This document shows, piece after piece, positions 19,401-29,700 of a DNA stretch of 64,000 nucleotides; within the stretch, counting starts at the first letter, position 1; every line of letters begins with the position of its first letter. The notes under the pieces were generated by a model that saw nothing but the letters and a program-made list of their open reading frames with translations, had not been told where the DNA came from and did no database searches. The translations under genes and the position numbers were made by a program. Origin of the DNA: Bacteroidota bacterium (GTDB lineage: Bacteria; Bacteroidota; Bacteroidia; AKYH767-A; OLB10); the NCBI GenBank assembly GCA_016713525.1, contig JADJOZ010000003.1, positions 62,001-126,000 of the forward strand, read 5' to 3'.

Positions 19401-22344
19401 TAGCAATAACACCTTTACAGGATGTACATTGAATGGCGGCTATTTTGGATTTGTTGCTTATGGTGATGCTTCGGTACCTGCAAATAACTCAAGTAATAGT
19501 TTGATCAACTGTACGATCAGCAATTACTATGTTTATGGTGCCTATAATTATTATCAGAGTGGAAATATTTTCAGAGGAAATATTTTCGAGCGCCCTACCA
19601 GAACCACCATCAGTACATTTTATGGTATTTATGTATCAACATGCCGAAACCTGTTAATTGAAAAGAACAGAATACGCAAAGGCTTTGAAGGGAATCAGGC
19701 AAGTACATCTATTGCTTATTGTATTTACCTTACCGGAGATGCAGCAATCGGTGAAGAGCACCGGATAATTAATAATGTAATATCTGATATGCGATCTGCC
19801 GGAACGCAATATGGTATTTATTCCACCGGAGCCGATTACTGGAATGCACATCACAATACCATTTCATTTGACCATACCGCAGCTACTGCCGGATCCACAT
19901 ACGGAATTTATTCATCAGGAACACTTGCGTATGATGTTAGGAATAACCTGATTTCCGTCACCCGTGGTGGCACAGGTAGCAAATGGTGCGTTTATTATAC
20001 AAGCCCCGCCGCCGCAACCAGTAATTACAATAACCTGTACATGAATAGTGCAGCAGGAACAAATAACCTTGGATACAATGGTACATCCTATGCAACATTA
20101 GCAACCTGGCAGGCAGGTTCAGGCAAAGATGCAAACAGTACCAGCGAGAATCCATTATATTTTAATCCGGCAGCTAATAATTACAAACCTACGCAGTCAG
20201 CTATGGATAATATCGGAACACCACTAGGTGTTACAGATGATATCATTGGCGCACTTCGTAGTCCATCCGCACCAGATGCCGGAGCATATGAATTTTCAGT
20301 GGCAGCTAAAGATGTTGGTGTATTTGCCTTTTTAGGACCCAATCCCGATGGTTGCTATACCAATGCTGAAACTATAGAAGTTCAAATTAAAAATTATGGA
20401 ACACAGATGATCGATTTTTCTGTTGATCCGGTAACAGTAAATTGTGTGATTACAGGACCTGTAAATACAACAGTAAGTGCAACCCTTACAACAGGAACTT
20501 TAATGCCAACAGCAACATTAAATGTTTCATTAGCTCCAACAATTAACGGAACTACTAATGGAACCTATTTATTGAATGCAACTACGGTGATGACATCAGA
20601 TGGAGAACCCATCAATGATGCTTATCCGGAAATAACATTGGAAGTAGGACCTGTAGCCGGAGTAATCAGCTCCACATTAAATTCAATTTGTGTGAGTGAT
20701 GACCCTGTTCTAACAGCAGTTGGTGTTTATGGCGGCGATATTCAATGGCAGGAATCAACAGTTAGCGCAACAGGACCATGGACAAATGTTGGAACCAATT
20801 CAGCTACCTATTCGCCAATAGCAGTAACTCAAACAACCTGGTATCGTGCACTTACAGTTTGTAATGCAAACGATGCTACTTCTAATGTTGTTGAAATAAT
20901 TGTAAATACTCCATTAATAACTTCAACTACTCCAGGCACACGATGTGGAATTGGTACTGTTGGATTGAGTGCAACAGGATCTGGCTCAACAATTAATTGG
21001 TATAATAGTCCATCCAGTCAAACAGCTCTGTCAACAGGAGCATCATTCACTACACCGGTGATAAGCAGTTCAACGACTTATTATGTTTCAACATCCGATG
21101 GAGGGGGTACAACAAGTTTAGGCCTTCCTGACAGAGTAGGTGCAACATCAAATTCAGGTTATAGTGATGTAGGTTTGATGTTTGATGCATCAGTTTCATT
21201 TACACTTCAATCAGTTGCAGTTTATCCTATAGCAACTACACCAAGTGGTAATGTTACAGCTACTATTGCACTTAAAGATAATGCCGGAGTGATCTTACAA
21301 AGTACAACCGTAAGTTTACCAACATCGGTGTTACCCGGAATTAAAACATTAGTACCGTTGAACTTCATAGTGCCTGCCGGAACACAACATCGTTTGGTGT
21401 TTACTTCTGCAACCGGTGGTGGCATCTCAGGTTTCATACGTGAAGCAACTACCGGATATGTATATCCATATACACTTCCAGGTGTTGCAAGTATTACTTC
21501 AGCTTACACAGGCGGAGCATCATCTGCATATTATTATTATTTCTACGACTGGGCAGTAGTAACAGGATGTGAAAGTGCCAGAGTGCCTGTTGTTGCAACA
21601 GTGACACCTCCTCCAACCATGTCGGTTACTGCCAATGATATTACTTTATGTCCCGGTGGAACAACTTCTGTTAATGTGACCAGTTCCAATGACCCTGATT
21701 ATACTTATAGCTGGACATCAAATCCTGCAGGCTTTACAGCTTCAGGAGCAGGTCCACATAGCATCTCACCAACGGCAACAACCTGGTATGTTGTAACTGC
21801 ATCCGATAATTCTGCAGGACCCAATACCGGTTGTGTAGCAATGGATAGTGTTCAGGTATTTACTGGTGCAACTCTTTCTGCCGGTAACGTTTCTGCATCA
21901 CAATCTGAAATTTGTGTGTCAGGTACACCAACTTTAAGTGTTGTAGGTTCTGATGGAGGTGCAATTCAATGGCAGCAATCTACGATTAGCTCAAGTGGTC
22001 CATGGACCAATGTTGGAACTCCTTCAACGGTTTATGCTCCGGGTACAATAACTCAAACTACTCATTACAGAGTTCAGGTATCATGCCAGTCATCAAATGT
22101 AAGTTCGAATGTTGTTACAGTAATTGTAAATAGTCCTGTAGTATCAGGAACTACAGGTGCAACACGTTGCGGAACCGGCACAGTTACACTTCAGGCTGCT
22201 ACTCCAGGGGCTGCTGCACTAAAATGGTATGATGCACCTTCTGGTGGTGCCACGCTGGGAAAGGGTACATCGTTTACTACACCAAATATTTCAGCAACTA
22301 CAGATTTTTACGTAGCTGCATCTGAAGGCTCCGGTGGTAGTTGA
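16489..22344 (+). CDS. Locus C, main segment: double beta-helix and Ig-like surface protein body
   Basis: Continuation of locus C; the GTG at 16489 is an internal Val codon. Order: head (to about 16970); Ig-like (about 16975-17245); beta-helix 1 (about 17254-18600, ending DAGAIEF); a CARDB-like linker (ISWVSPLSP, about 18610-18930); beta-helix 2 (about 18937-20305, ending DAGAYEF); a second CARDB-like domain (DVGVFAFLGPNPDGCY... VQIKNYG); Ig-like and Ig_7 domains; a lectin-like sandwich (about 21115-21570) closed by GCESARVPVVATV; further Ig and Ig_7 domains. The stop TGA at 22342-22344 is a nonsense codon: the same frame continues directly into a lamin-tail-like domain, and a one-base change to GGA would restore it. 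The stretch 17251-21863 matches locus G almost base for base. Confidence 0.9.
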   Translation: MTSFKVNQGGVLTFTTGAVSLPGGNTGLPASGLPDMSIAMMWDDFTNTAPTGAGDQVYYKVFGTAPNRQLWVKYFSFEMGNPSLSFVYMSAVLEETTNNVYVVDMYNLSNTGTTTVGLQYNNTFAVQDAASPNIPHGAIGTQIADSDVWTFTPFSLLPCTAPPTPGTAIAIPSSGICPTSLVSLSLSGNSVGSGQTYQWQSSANIGGPFVNEGGSLLSPASFIAATTTQYYRCEVTCSGNSQYSTPVLVTVNAAFPGGNYTINAALPTGGTNFQTFNAFVSALNCGIAGAVVVDVVLGSGPYNEQVIFPAVLNTSATNTITINGNGNTLTFGATVSTAPSTLELNGTDYMIINNLNIVGTGATYAFAGHLWNNADNNQINNCTFTVNPNLSTSVVVPFSISGSVSSATTTGLSGINNVITGCTMNHGYYGAALVGNSASPATGNRIENCQVNDHYLYGIYLSYQNGTEVKGNTIERPTRTTFSTFYGIYMTTATTNLLVHGNSVRNPMNAAQTSTTAAYGIYAVTGSTAGNENRVYNNIVSDFKTNGTQWGIYVYGYYYVYHNTVVLDNAASTAGETRGIYLVSGGTGTYIQNNIISITRGGTGIKHCLYFAVAPSACNNNVLHMNAPAGTNYIGYRTTSYATLSAWQTATTYDLNSVDADPILAAFIPGNGLVNDIGVPVGILTDFNGAVRSLTTPDAGAIEFSLGGLDAGISWVSPLSPTIAGLKTITVNIANTQAQTITSLNLSYNDGSGPVTQSFTGLNIAGGTNQDFSFTTQYNLTSNATITIDIISVNGGTDAISWNNTDSYVLCLALSGTYTINSANPTGGTNFQTFNDAVAAMSCGIIGPVVFNVVSASGPYAEQITIPAIAGTSAINTITFNCNGNTLTNGLTTGNYATLNLNGADYLIFNNLIITASDATNGFAVHLMGGANNNTFSGCTMNASLTGTGSTTACISMSGSLTSYSTTGINGSNNTFTGCTLNGGYFGFVAYGDASVPANNSSNSLINCTISNYYVYGAYNYYQSGNIFRGNIFERPTRTTISTFYGIYVSTCRNLLIEKNRIRKGFEGNQASTSIAYCIYLTGDAAIGEEHRIINNVISDMRSAGTQYGIYSTGADYWNAHHNTISFDHTAATAGSTYGIYSSGTLAYDVRNNLISVTRGGTGSKWCVYYTSPAAATSNYNNLYMNSAAGTNNLGYNGTSYATLATWQAGSGKDANSTSENPLYFNPAANNYKPTQSAMDNIGTPLGVTDDIIGALRSPSAPDAGAYEFSVAAKDVGVFAFLGPNPDGCYTNAETIEVQIKNYGTQMIDFSVDPVTVNCVITGPVNTTVSATLTTGTLMPTATLNVSLAPTINGTTNGTYLLNATTVMTSDGEPINDAYPEITLEVGPVAGVISSTLNSICVSDDPVLTAVGVYGGDIQWQESTVSATGPWTNVGTNSATYSPIAVTQTTWYRALTVCNANDATSNVVEIIVNTPLITSTTPGTRCGIGTVGLSATGSGSTINWYNSPSSQTALSTGASFTTPVISSSTTYYVSTSDGGGTTSLGLPDRVGATSNSGYSDVGLMFDASVSFTLQSVAVYPIATTPSGNVTATIALKDNAGVILQSTTVSLPTSVLPGIKTLVPLNFIVPAGTQHRLVFTSATGGGISGFIREATTGYVYPYTLPGVASITSAYTGGASSAYYYYFYDWAVVTGCESARVPVVATVTPPPTMSVTANDITLCPGGTTSVNVTSSNDPDYTYSWTSNPAGFTASGAGPHSISPTATTWYVVTASDNSAGPNTGCVAMDSVQVFTGATLSAGNVSASQSEICVSGTPTLSVVGSDGGAIQWQQSTISSSGPWTNVGTPSTVYAPGTITQTTHYRVQVSCQSSNVSSNVVTVIVNSPVVSGTTGATRCGTGTVTLQAATPGAAALKWYDAPSGGATLGKGTSFTTPNISATTDFYVAASEGSGGS
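17251..21863 (+). repeat. 4.6-kb body block shared with locus G, copy 1
   Basis: Near-identical to 54327-58940, covering both beta-helices, the CARDB-like linkers and the following Ig and sandwich domains. Between anchor points the two differ in length by exactly the one-base insertion that breaks locus G near 57079. Similarity is lower on both sides. Confidence 0.9.
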
Positions 22345-22446
22345 ACTGCGCTTCTTATTACAGAATTTGATATTGCCGATCCCGATCGTTTCGAAATTCA
22401 AAACGTATCTCCAAATACTATTGATGTTACCGGTTGGAGAGTTGCC

Positions 22447-22794
22447 GTGAGCAATAATTATTCAACATTTAATGCTGTAAATTTAAATGTAGCAACATTA
22501 AGTGGCACCCTTGCTCCTGGTGGAAGTCTAACTTATACAGATGCCGCAGCCGGACCAAATTATTGGGGAAGTAATATCCTTTGGAATCCAGGTGCATTTC
22601 CTACTTTTTCGGGATGGGCAATTATAATTGATAACACCGGAGCAATTGTTGACTTCGTTGCATTAAACTGGGATGCAACAACTATTGCATCTACCAATCT
22701 GGTGGTTGGTCCCTTCACTGTTTCTCCAGGTACCGTGTGGACTGGAGCAGGTATCAACATTGCTACAGTACCAACCCGGACAAACAGTTTCTAG
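22447..22794 (+). CDS. Locus C, internal fragment: lamin-tail-like (LTD) domain
   Basis: Same frame as the previous segment, beyond the nonsense codon. From 22345 the in-frame translation reads TALLITEFDIADPDRFEIQN, then VTGWRVAVSNN, SLTYTD, GWAIIIDNTGAIVDFVALNW, the pattern of a lamin-tail domain, which is common in secreted Bacteroidetes proteins. The frame is lost at about 22771: skipping one C gives VQPGQTVSRTGTSDNN, which continues to about 22955 in another frame (DFTIVASTIGSTNTG, then GCESARIAVTATVTPAP). This is not an independent gene. Confidence 0.6.
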   Translation: MSNNYSTFNAVNLNVATLSGTLAPGGSLTYTDAAAGPNYWGSNILWNPGAFPTFSGWAIIIDNTGAIVDFVALNWDATTIASTNLVVGPFTVSPGTVWTGAGINIATVPTRTNSF

Positions 22795-22973
22795 AACCGG
22801 CACATCAGATAACAACAACCTGACAGACTTTACCATTGTTGCTTCAACCATAGGTTCAACTAACACAGGAATGATTATTCCTTTTACAGGATTTGGTTGC
22901 GAAAGCGCTCGTATTGCGGTAACTGCCACGGTAACTCCAGCCCCTGCGGCTTTGGTTTTTCAACCGATGAACT

Positions 22974-25793
22974 TTGGTTTGTTCCGGACAATCAGCAACA
23001 TTAACTGCTGCCAGTATCAATCCTGATTATACTTACACCTGGAATCCAGGCGGTTTATCCGGATCGTCTGTATCAGTTTCTCCAACTTCGAATACAGTTT
23101 ACACATTAACAGCATTTGATAACTCCGGAAACGCTTTTGATCAATGTCAGGATATTCAAACCATCACTATCAACGGATCAAGCGCTATCCCTCCTACACC
23201 TTCTGCATCCAGTACATCACCAGTTTGTGAAGGACAGTCTGTTACTCTTAATGGAGATAATACAGCTTCTGGACAAACAACAGGGAACGTTTATTTGTGG
23301 GAAGGACCAGGAGGTTATACTTCTACAGCTCAACAGCCAACAATTCCTATTATTGATGATACTAATGATGGTACCTACACATTGACTGTTACTAATCAGT
23401 TTAGTTGCTATGAAACAACAACAACTTTAGTTTACTTCAATGAAAATCCAGCACTGAATTTATTAGGTCAAACAAACGTAGTTTGCAACGGAGCTTTAAC
23501 CGGAGCATATACGATTGAAGTTACCAATCCAATACCATTTGGAAACTACCTGTATAATGATGGTGCTACTGTTAACTTCGACGGTGTTTTCACCGGTGTA
23601 GGAGCAGGTACTTATAACGTAGAGGTAACCGATGATAACTCCTGTACATCTACCATCCCTGTAACCATTACCGAACCTGATCCAACTACTACTGCTAATG
23701 CAGGAACAGATCAATCCTCTTGTTTAGGCAATACCGCCACTTTAGCCGGTAACACCGCTTTGGTAGGATCGGGAAGCTGGACAGTAACTGCAGGAGGAGC
23801 AACGGTAACTGATCAATCTGATCCGGGAAGTACGGTAACAGGATTAACAGCAGGCTTAAATACCTTCCGCTGGACGATCGACAATGCCCTTTGTTCAAAC
23901 AGCAATTTCGATGAAGTAGACATTACTACCAATGTATTGCCAACAGCATCGATCAGTGGAACAACAGAAATCTGTAATGGAAACTCAACAACCTTAACCA
24001 TCGTGTTCACAGGAACGGCACCCTATACGTATTCGTATAGCAATGGTGTAACAACCTTAGGACCTTTCACTACCAGCAATACAACAGAGAATATCACGGT
24101 AGCACCAAATGCAACCAGAACGTATACGATAACAGCGGTAGATGATTCGAACTGTCCGGGAACACCATCGGGTAGTGCAGTAGTAACGGTAACACAGGCA
24201 CCACCTGCTAACTCGGTATTTATTGTATCCTCACCTGCCACAGGCTGCGTAGGTAATGCAGCGGTAGTAAACGTTAATCCGGTCATAGGAGCAACACTTT
24301 ATACCTGGACGGTATTCCCTAACACACTGATCAATGGTCAGTCGGGAGGCGTTGCCACCACCACGGTACCAACGGCGACCTTCACCTTAGGCAGTTTGCC
24401 AGCGAATGAATCGGGCTGGGATATCTGCGTAACAGCATCCAATGCGTGTGGACAAACCAATACCAAGTGTCTGACTATCCGCGGCGCGTTAAGCACCCCG
24501 GCAGTAATCAGCGGCACCACGGTAGCCTGTGCCAGCAGCAGTGGTACCTACAGTACAGGTACAGTAGCAGGAGCATCAGGCTATAGCTGGACAGGAACCA
24601 ACGGAATCACTTTCAGTGGCAGCGGTACAAGCATCACGGCGAACTTCCCATCGGGCTTTACCAGTGGACAGATTTGTGTGGCAGCTACGTTATCGTGCGG
24701 CTACACGGGTCCACAGCGCTGCATCACGGTAACCAGTTCGGTAAGTCAGCTTGGCTTAATGAGCGGCCCATTTGCAGTATGTCCCGGTCAAAGCGGCCTG
24801 GTATTTAGTGTACCAGCCAATTCAGGATTGTCCTCTTATACCTGGACAGCCCCATCGGGTGTAACCATTACTTCGGGACAAGGAACCAATTCGGTAACCG
24901 TGAGTGTGGCCCCTGGCTTTAACCTGGGAAGTATGTGCGTAACGGGTACATCGAACTGCGGTATTGTATCGGCAGCCCGTTGTAAAACAGTGAGCAGCAC
25001 CTTACCACTTACCCCTGGCAATATCTCGGGAGCAAGTACAGGAGTATGTAATCAAACAATCACCTACTCGGTACCTGCCTTAAGTGGCGTAACTTCCTAT
25101 AACTGGACCGCCCCAATAGGCGCAACGGTAGTATCAGGACAAGGAACCAATACGGTTGATATCAGTTACCCTAATGGATTCAGCAATGGACAATTGTGTG
25201 TAACGGCTCAGAACGGTTGCGGAACCAGTGCAGCACGTTGCATCAATATCAAAGGTGTACCGGCTTCACCGGGAGTGATCTCAGGACCTGTAACCGTATG
25301 TACCGGCGAGCAAGGCTTAACCTATAGCATAGCTGCCATGTTTGGTGCAAGCAGTTACACTTGGGTAGTACCTGCAGGCTCGAGCATCATTGCCGGTCAG
25401 GGAACAGCGAGTATCATTGTAGACTGGGGAACAATCAGCGGACTGATAACGGTAACAGCAACTAACAGTTGTGGTGTATCAGGAACCAGAACACTGAATG
25501 TGATCGTGAACTGTAAGCTGTCAGGAAATGAAATTCCGGGTGTATTGGTGAATGCGTATCCAAATCCGGTAGCAAGTGAACTGACCGTAGAGGTAAGCTC
25601 AGAAAATGCGAATGACTATGCACTGGAACTGACCGATGTATCGGGACGGGTAGTGTATAGCGGACAAATGAACACAACAGGTGGTAAGAAAACAACCACT
25701 GTAGATGTGAGTACGTTGTCAAAAGGCATGTATATGCTTACCGTTCGCAGCAATGATGGATTTACCAATTCGCTTAGAATAGCGGTGCAGTAG
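22974..25793 (+). CDS. Locus C, C-terminal segment: Ig-like domains, constant cassette and T9SS type A tail
   Basis: Final segment of locus C, reached after another frame change at about 22955-22974 (VCSGQSATLTAASINPDYTY is the typical Ig-like start). Two Ig-like domains precede the constant cassette (23454-25793). The sorting tail is complete but is the most divergent of the family: SSENAND, GGKKTTT and a final TNSLRIAVQ where the others have TNQIRIAVQ. Between the tail of the main segment and this one, about 630 bp hold one nonsense codon and two frame changes, the densest damage in the window. The TTG at 22974 is not a genuine start. Confidence 0.88.
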   Translation: MVCSGQSATLTAASINPDYTYTWNPGGLSGSSVSVSPTSNTVYTLTAFDNSGNAFDQCQDIQTITINGSSAIPPTPSASSTSPVCEGQSVTLNGDNTASGQTTGNVYLWEGPGGYTSTAQQPTIPIIDDTNDGTYTLTVTNQFSCYETTTTLVYFNENPALNLLGQTNVVCNGALTGAYTIEVTNPIPFGNYLYNDGATVNFDGVFTGVGAGTYNVEVTDDNSCTSTIPVTITEPDPTTTANAGTDQSSCLGNTATLAGNTALVGSGSWTVTAGGATVTDQSDPGSTVTGLTAGLNTFRWTIDNALCSNSNFDEVDITTNVLPTASISGTTEICNGNSTTLTIVFTGTAPYTYSYSNGVTTLGPFTTSNTTENITVAPNATRTYTITAVDDSNCPGTPSGSAVVTVTQAPPANSVFIVSSPATGCVGNAAVVNVNPVIGATLYTWTVFPNTLINGQSGGVATTTVPTATFTLGSLPANESGWDICVTASNACGQTNTKCLTIRGALSTPAVISGTTVACASSSGTYSTGTVAGASGYSWTGTNGITFSGSGTSITANFPSGFTSGQICVAATLSCGYTGPQRCITVTSSVSQLGLMSGPFAVCPGQSGLVFSVPANSGLSSYTWTAPSGVTITSGQGTNSVTVSVAPGFNLGSMCVTGTSNCGIVSAARCKTVSSTLPLTPGNISGASTGVCNQTITYSVPALSGVTSYNWTAPIGATVVSGQGTNTVDISYPNGFSNGQLCVTAQNGCGTSAARCINIKGVPASPGVISGPVTVCTGEQGLTYSIAAMFGASSYTWVVPAGSSIIAGQGTASIIVDWGTISGLITVTATNSCGVSGTRTLNVIVNCKLSGNEIPGVLVNAYPNPVASELTVEVSSENANDYALELTDVSGRVVYSGQMNTTGGKKTTTVDVSTLSKGMYMLTVRSNDGFTNSLRIAVQ
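23454..25793 (+). repeat. Constant 3' cassette, copy 2 (locus C)
   Basis: 2340 bp, intact reading frame. Variants: YNDGATVNFDG (no extra codon), ITAVDDSN, GTSAARC, GVPASPG, GTISGLITV. Similarity to the other copies stops at the stop codon; the downstream terminator is different. Confidence 0.93.
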
Positions 25794-25814
25794 TTAAAAT
25801 ATTACAAAAGTATG

Positions 25815-25848
25815 AAAGGGCTGAACTTTAAATAGTTCAGCCCTTTTT
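25815..25848 (+). terminator. Intrinsic terminator of locus C (not the family type)
   Basis: Stem AAAGGGCTGAAC (25815-25826), loop, GTTCAGCCCTTT, T tract to 25848. It is unrelated in sequence to the cUUCGg terminator after B, D, E and G. Confidence 0.88.
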
Positions 25849-26020
25849 GTTTCAATATACCCGCTATTACCAGTAGAATTACATCTACATGAGGGAAAAA
25901 AATAAAAAAAATATTTTACATTAGTCAGGATATTCTATTCCGCTGGATATTATTGTTCTTCTTAAATACTTTTTTGATTGGAATAACAACAGTGGAATTA
26001 TCTGTAACTAAATTTTAAAC

Positions 26021-26053
26021 ATATACCCCCACCTGATAACTAACAATTACATT
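26021..26053 (+). promoter_or_regulatory. C/A-rich leader upstream of locus D start
   Basis: Contains atataccccc acctgataac, then taacaattacatt before ATG. No Shine-Dalgarno. A second ATG follows immediately (26057), so the start may be either codon. Confidence 0.35.
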
Positions 26054-26752
26054 ATGATGAAAACAAATCTCAAATCGCATAAATCCAGATGGCATCATTT
26101 GGTTTTTGCATTTTTACTGTTGCTACTTGCGCATACTACGCAGGCACAACTAGTAAACGTTCCTGTAACAGGATTTAACAACGACATTGTTGCCAATGGA
26201 ACAGGATTAACAAACACTGTTTCAACCGGAACTCTACCTGGTGTCACACAACCAACAATTGGTGTTGATGGCAATGGGCCGGGAGCTTATTCTTTCATTG
26301 ATGCCACTTACAAATGGTATTCGGGAAGTGCAGCACCAACATGTTTTCTTCCCACAGGAGGAGCTGTACCGAGTGCTCAAACTTCCGGATTGACATATCA
26401 GTTGCAGGACTATTCATCAAATAATGCTTTGACAATTGCCAGTAACACTTATTCCGGATCTGTATGGCCAACTTCAGGTTCTGTTGATTTAGTAACACCA
26501 GCTTCTTATGGAAAATTATTTGTTTTGTATGAAAGCGTTCTCAATACTGCAGGCCCTTCGATCACTGCTACAGTAACATTTACAGATTTATCAACTCAGG
26601 TTTTTGCCGGTAACACAGTTGTCAACTGGTTTACAAATTCGGAGTTGCATACACACCAACAATTTCCAGAGCTCAGAATGCCGCACCCGGAAATCCCGGA
26701 GGTTGCACAGCAGGAACCGGACCATTCTTATTTCAACTGCAGTTGCCTTTGA
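26054..26752 (+). CDS. Locus D, N-terminal segment: signal peptide and head domain
   Basis: Signal peptide with basic n-region (KSHKSRWHH), core LVFAFLLLLLA and predicted cleavage TQA|Q after residue 31. The secreted head follows (QLVNVPVTGFNNDIVANGTG). The frame breaks at the AAA at 26635-26637: adding one A gives FTKFGVAYTPTISRAQNAAP and continues through GNPGGC into the next segment. Residues after TVVNWFTN are out of frame. The reconstructed gene is 26054-37023, about 3656 codons, the longest of the array. Confidence 0.85.
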   Translation: MMKTNLKSHKSRWHHLVFAFLLLLLAHTTQAQLVNVPVTGFNNDIVANGTGLTNTVSTGTLPGVTQPTIGVDGNGPGAYSFIDATYKWYSGSAAPTCFLPTGGAVPSAQTSGLTYQLQDYSSNNALTIASNTYSGSVWPTSGSVDLVTPASYGKLFVLYESVLNTAGPSITATVTFTDLSTQVFAGNTVVNWFTNSELHTHQQFPELRMPHPEIPEVAQQEPDHSYFNCSCL

Positions 26753-29700
26753 GTCCGGCCAATTTTTCAAAAACGGTTCAAAGTATTTCATTCAACTGGT
26801 CAACTCCAACAGGAGGTGCAGTGAATACAGTTGATTATTTGCATGTGTTGGCAGTCGGAGGACAAGCGGCTTGTGTTGTACCGGTTGATCAGCCTACCGC
26901 ATTAAGTTTATCTTCACCAACAGGGACAACAATCGCAGGTTCATTCACTGCTGCCGGAAGTTCACCATCGGGATATTTAACAGTTGCGTATCCAACAGGA
27001 TCTGCTGTTTCTAATCCGGTAAGTGGAACAACATATGTAGTAGGAAATAGTATTGGTTTAGGAAAAGTTGTTGGTGTTGGTGCATCAACATCCTTTACTG
27101 CAACCGGCTTATATCCTGGAATTACTTATGATATTTATGTTTATAGTTATAATAGTGGAGCATGTGCCACTGCATACAATACAGCAAGTCCATTAACAGA
27201 TTCTCAGGCTACGTCAGGTGCCGGAGCTTCTTTGTTGATTAATCCTTATGGGGATGGTGGATTTGAAAGTGGTGGATCATTAGCAGCAAATGGATGGACT
27301 GTAGTAAACAGCGGAACCAATGCTTGGACTATGGGAACTTTGCCAACAGGGTTCACAAATAACGCAGCTTATATTTCAAATAATGGTGGTGCAGCATGGG
27401 CTTTTACTAATAGCTCTGTTACAGCATCACACATTTACCGTGACATTACTTTTCCTGCCGGTCAATCAGATATAACACTTTCATTTAACTGGAAAGCTCA
27501 GGGCGAGACGAGTTCATGGGATGCTATAATAGTGTATACTTGCCCTACATCCATCACACCGGTTGCCGGATCTCCTGCAAGTACAACAGGTAATACTGCT
27601 ACATGGACAGGTGGTTCTCCAACTGCACTTGGTTCTCAATTGTGGTTGCAGGGAACTAACACACAAACTTTGTCATTATGCTTACCTGCGGCATTTGCTG
27701 GTACGACACAAAGAATTGTAATTACCTGGAAGAATGATGGATCAGGAGGAACAAACCCGCCGGCTGCTGTAGATAACATTGCAATTGTTGCAGTTACTCC
27801 TGCTGCTCCGGCAAATCAGGCAACATCATTAGTATTAACTCCGGTTTCAACTTCTCAAATTGATGGAAGCTTTACAGCTGCAACAAGTGCTCCAACAGGA
27901 TACTTGGTTGTGAGATATCCTGCAGGTTCAGCTACTACTGATCCGGCGACTGGAACTACATATGCAGTTGGTGCTACACTTGGTCTGGGGAAAGTCGTTG
28001 CCGTTGGAGCTGCTACTACTTTCAGTAGTACAGGTTTGTCGGGAGGAACTTCATATGATTATTATGTTTATGATTATCAGAATTCAGTTTGTGCTGGCAT
28101 AACTTACAATACAGTTTTGCCTTTGACAGGAAATGCTTCAACTAACGCATGTGGAACCATGACTTCACCAATCACAGTTGGCCCAACAGGAACCTATCCA
28201 ACTTTGAGTGGTGCTGGTGGAGCCTTGACTGCGATTGCTTCTAATGGAATATCATCTCCAATGGTAATAGAATTGGAAAGCACTTATACTGCAGCTGGCG
28301 AAACATATCCGATTGTCATTAGTCAGGATGCATGTGTCACTTCAGTTAATAACCTTACTATTCGACCTGATGTTGCCACTGCTGCTCCGCTTTTAATTTC
28401 AAGTAATAATACTACGGCAACCATGATCATAAATGGTGGTTCCAATGTAATTATTGATGGTCGTCCGGGTGGTTCAGGAACGGATAAATTCCTTGTTATT
28501 GAAAACACTTCATCAACAGCCGGTTCGGCAGGAAATGCTTTGTTATTAAGAAATGAAGCATCAGATAATATTTTAAGATATCTTGATCTGAGAGCAGCAA
28601 ATTTAAATCCTGCAAGTAATGCCGGAACACTGGTAGTGGGAGCTGTTCCCGGAGTTGTTGCAATTCATTCAACATCAGGATTGAGTGGTAATGATAATAA
28701 TACGATTACTAATTGCGATATTCATTCTGTTGGATCTTCCGGAAATTTACTTAACGTTGGTTTTTACGCTTATAACAACACTACTGTAGGTTCACCAGCA
28801 AACAACGATAATAATACTATCACAAATTGTAACTTCTATAGTATTTTTCACGCAACAACTGTAACTGCTAATATTAATATCCTTGTTGGAAATAATAATT
28901 ATAACATAACCAATAATAGCTTTTACAAGAGTGCTGCAATTACATATAATTACACAGGTGCAGCAACACATCGTACCATGTGGATTACACCAAATGCATC
29001 TGCAGTAGCTTCAAGTGGATTTAATATCACAGGAAACTTTATTGGAGGAACTGCTCCTAATTGTGGTGGTAGTGCATTTGCGATTACTGGTGCTGTATCT
29101 TATCTGTATAATGGAATGGATATTTCAGTTGGTACAGCTTCAGCAACCAGTATTCAAAATAATACATTTACAAACTTTACTATGTCCACTTCCAATACCG
29201 GTTCAACTGCCTGTGTAGGAATTAATATTGCGAATGGTGCCGTGAATATAGGAACTGTTACAGGAAACCTTATTGGTTCAACTACAACTAGCGGTGCAAT
29301 AACTTTCACTGCTAATGTTAATACCGGTGGATTTATTGGTATCAGAACAGGTGCAGGTGGACCAATTGTAATCTCAAATAATACTGTATCTGGTATTGAT
29401 TTAGTAGGAAGCGCAACCATTACACCGGTATTCAATGGAATCAATGCTGGTGGTGGAACACCGGTGACTATTTCCAATAATACAATCGGAAGTTCCACTT
29501 TGGCCAACAGTATAAATGCAGTTACTGCATATACTAGTACTTCTGTGCAGACAATCAGAGGAATTATTGTTAATGGTGGAACCACTTCGACAGTAACAGG
29601 GAATTTGATTGCAAATATGAACAGCAATATTATCTCTACAGGAACTGCGGGTCATACTGTTCTAGGGATTGCAGTTTCTTCAACTTCTTCAACTGTAAGT

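Noticed and set aside
22342..22344. Stop-codon recoding (TGA read as an amino acid)
   Set aside because: Only one in-frame TGA is seen in about 60 kb of coding sequence and it is next to two frameshifts; no selenocysteine-type context.
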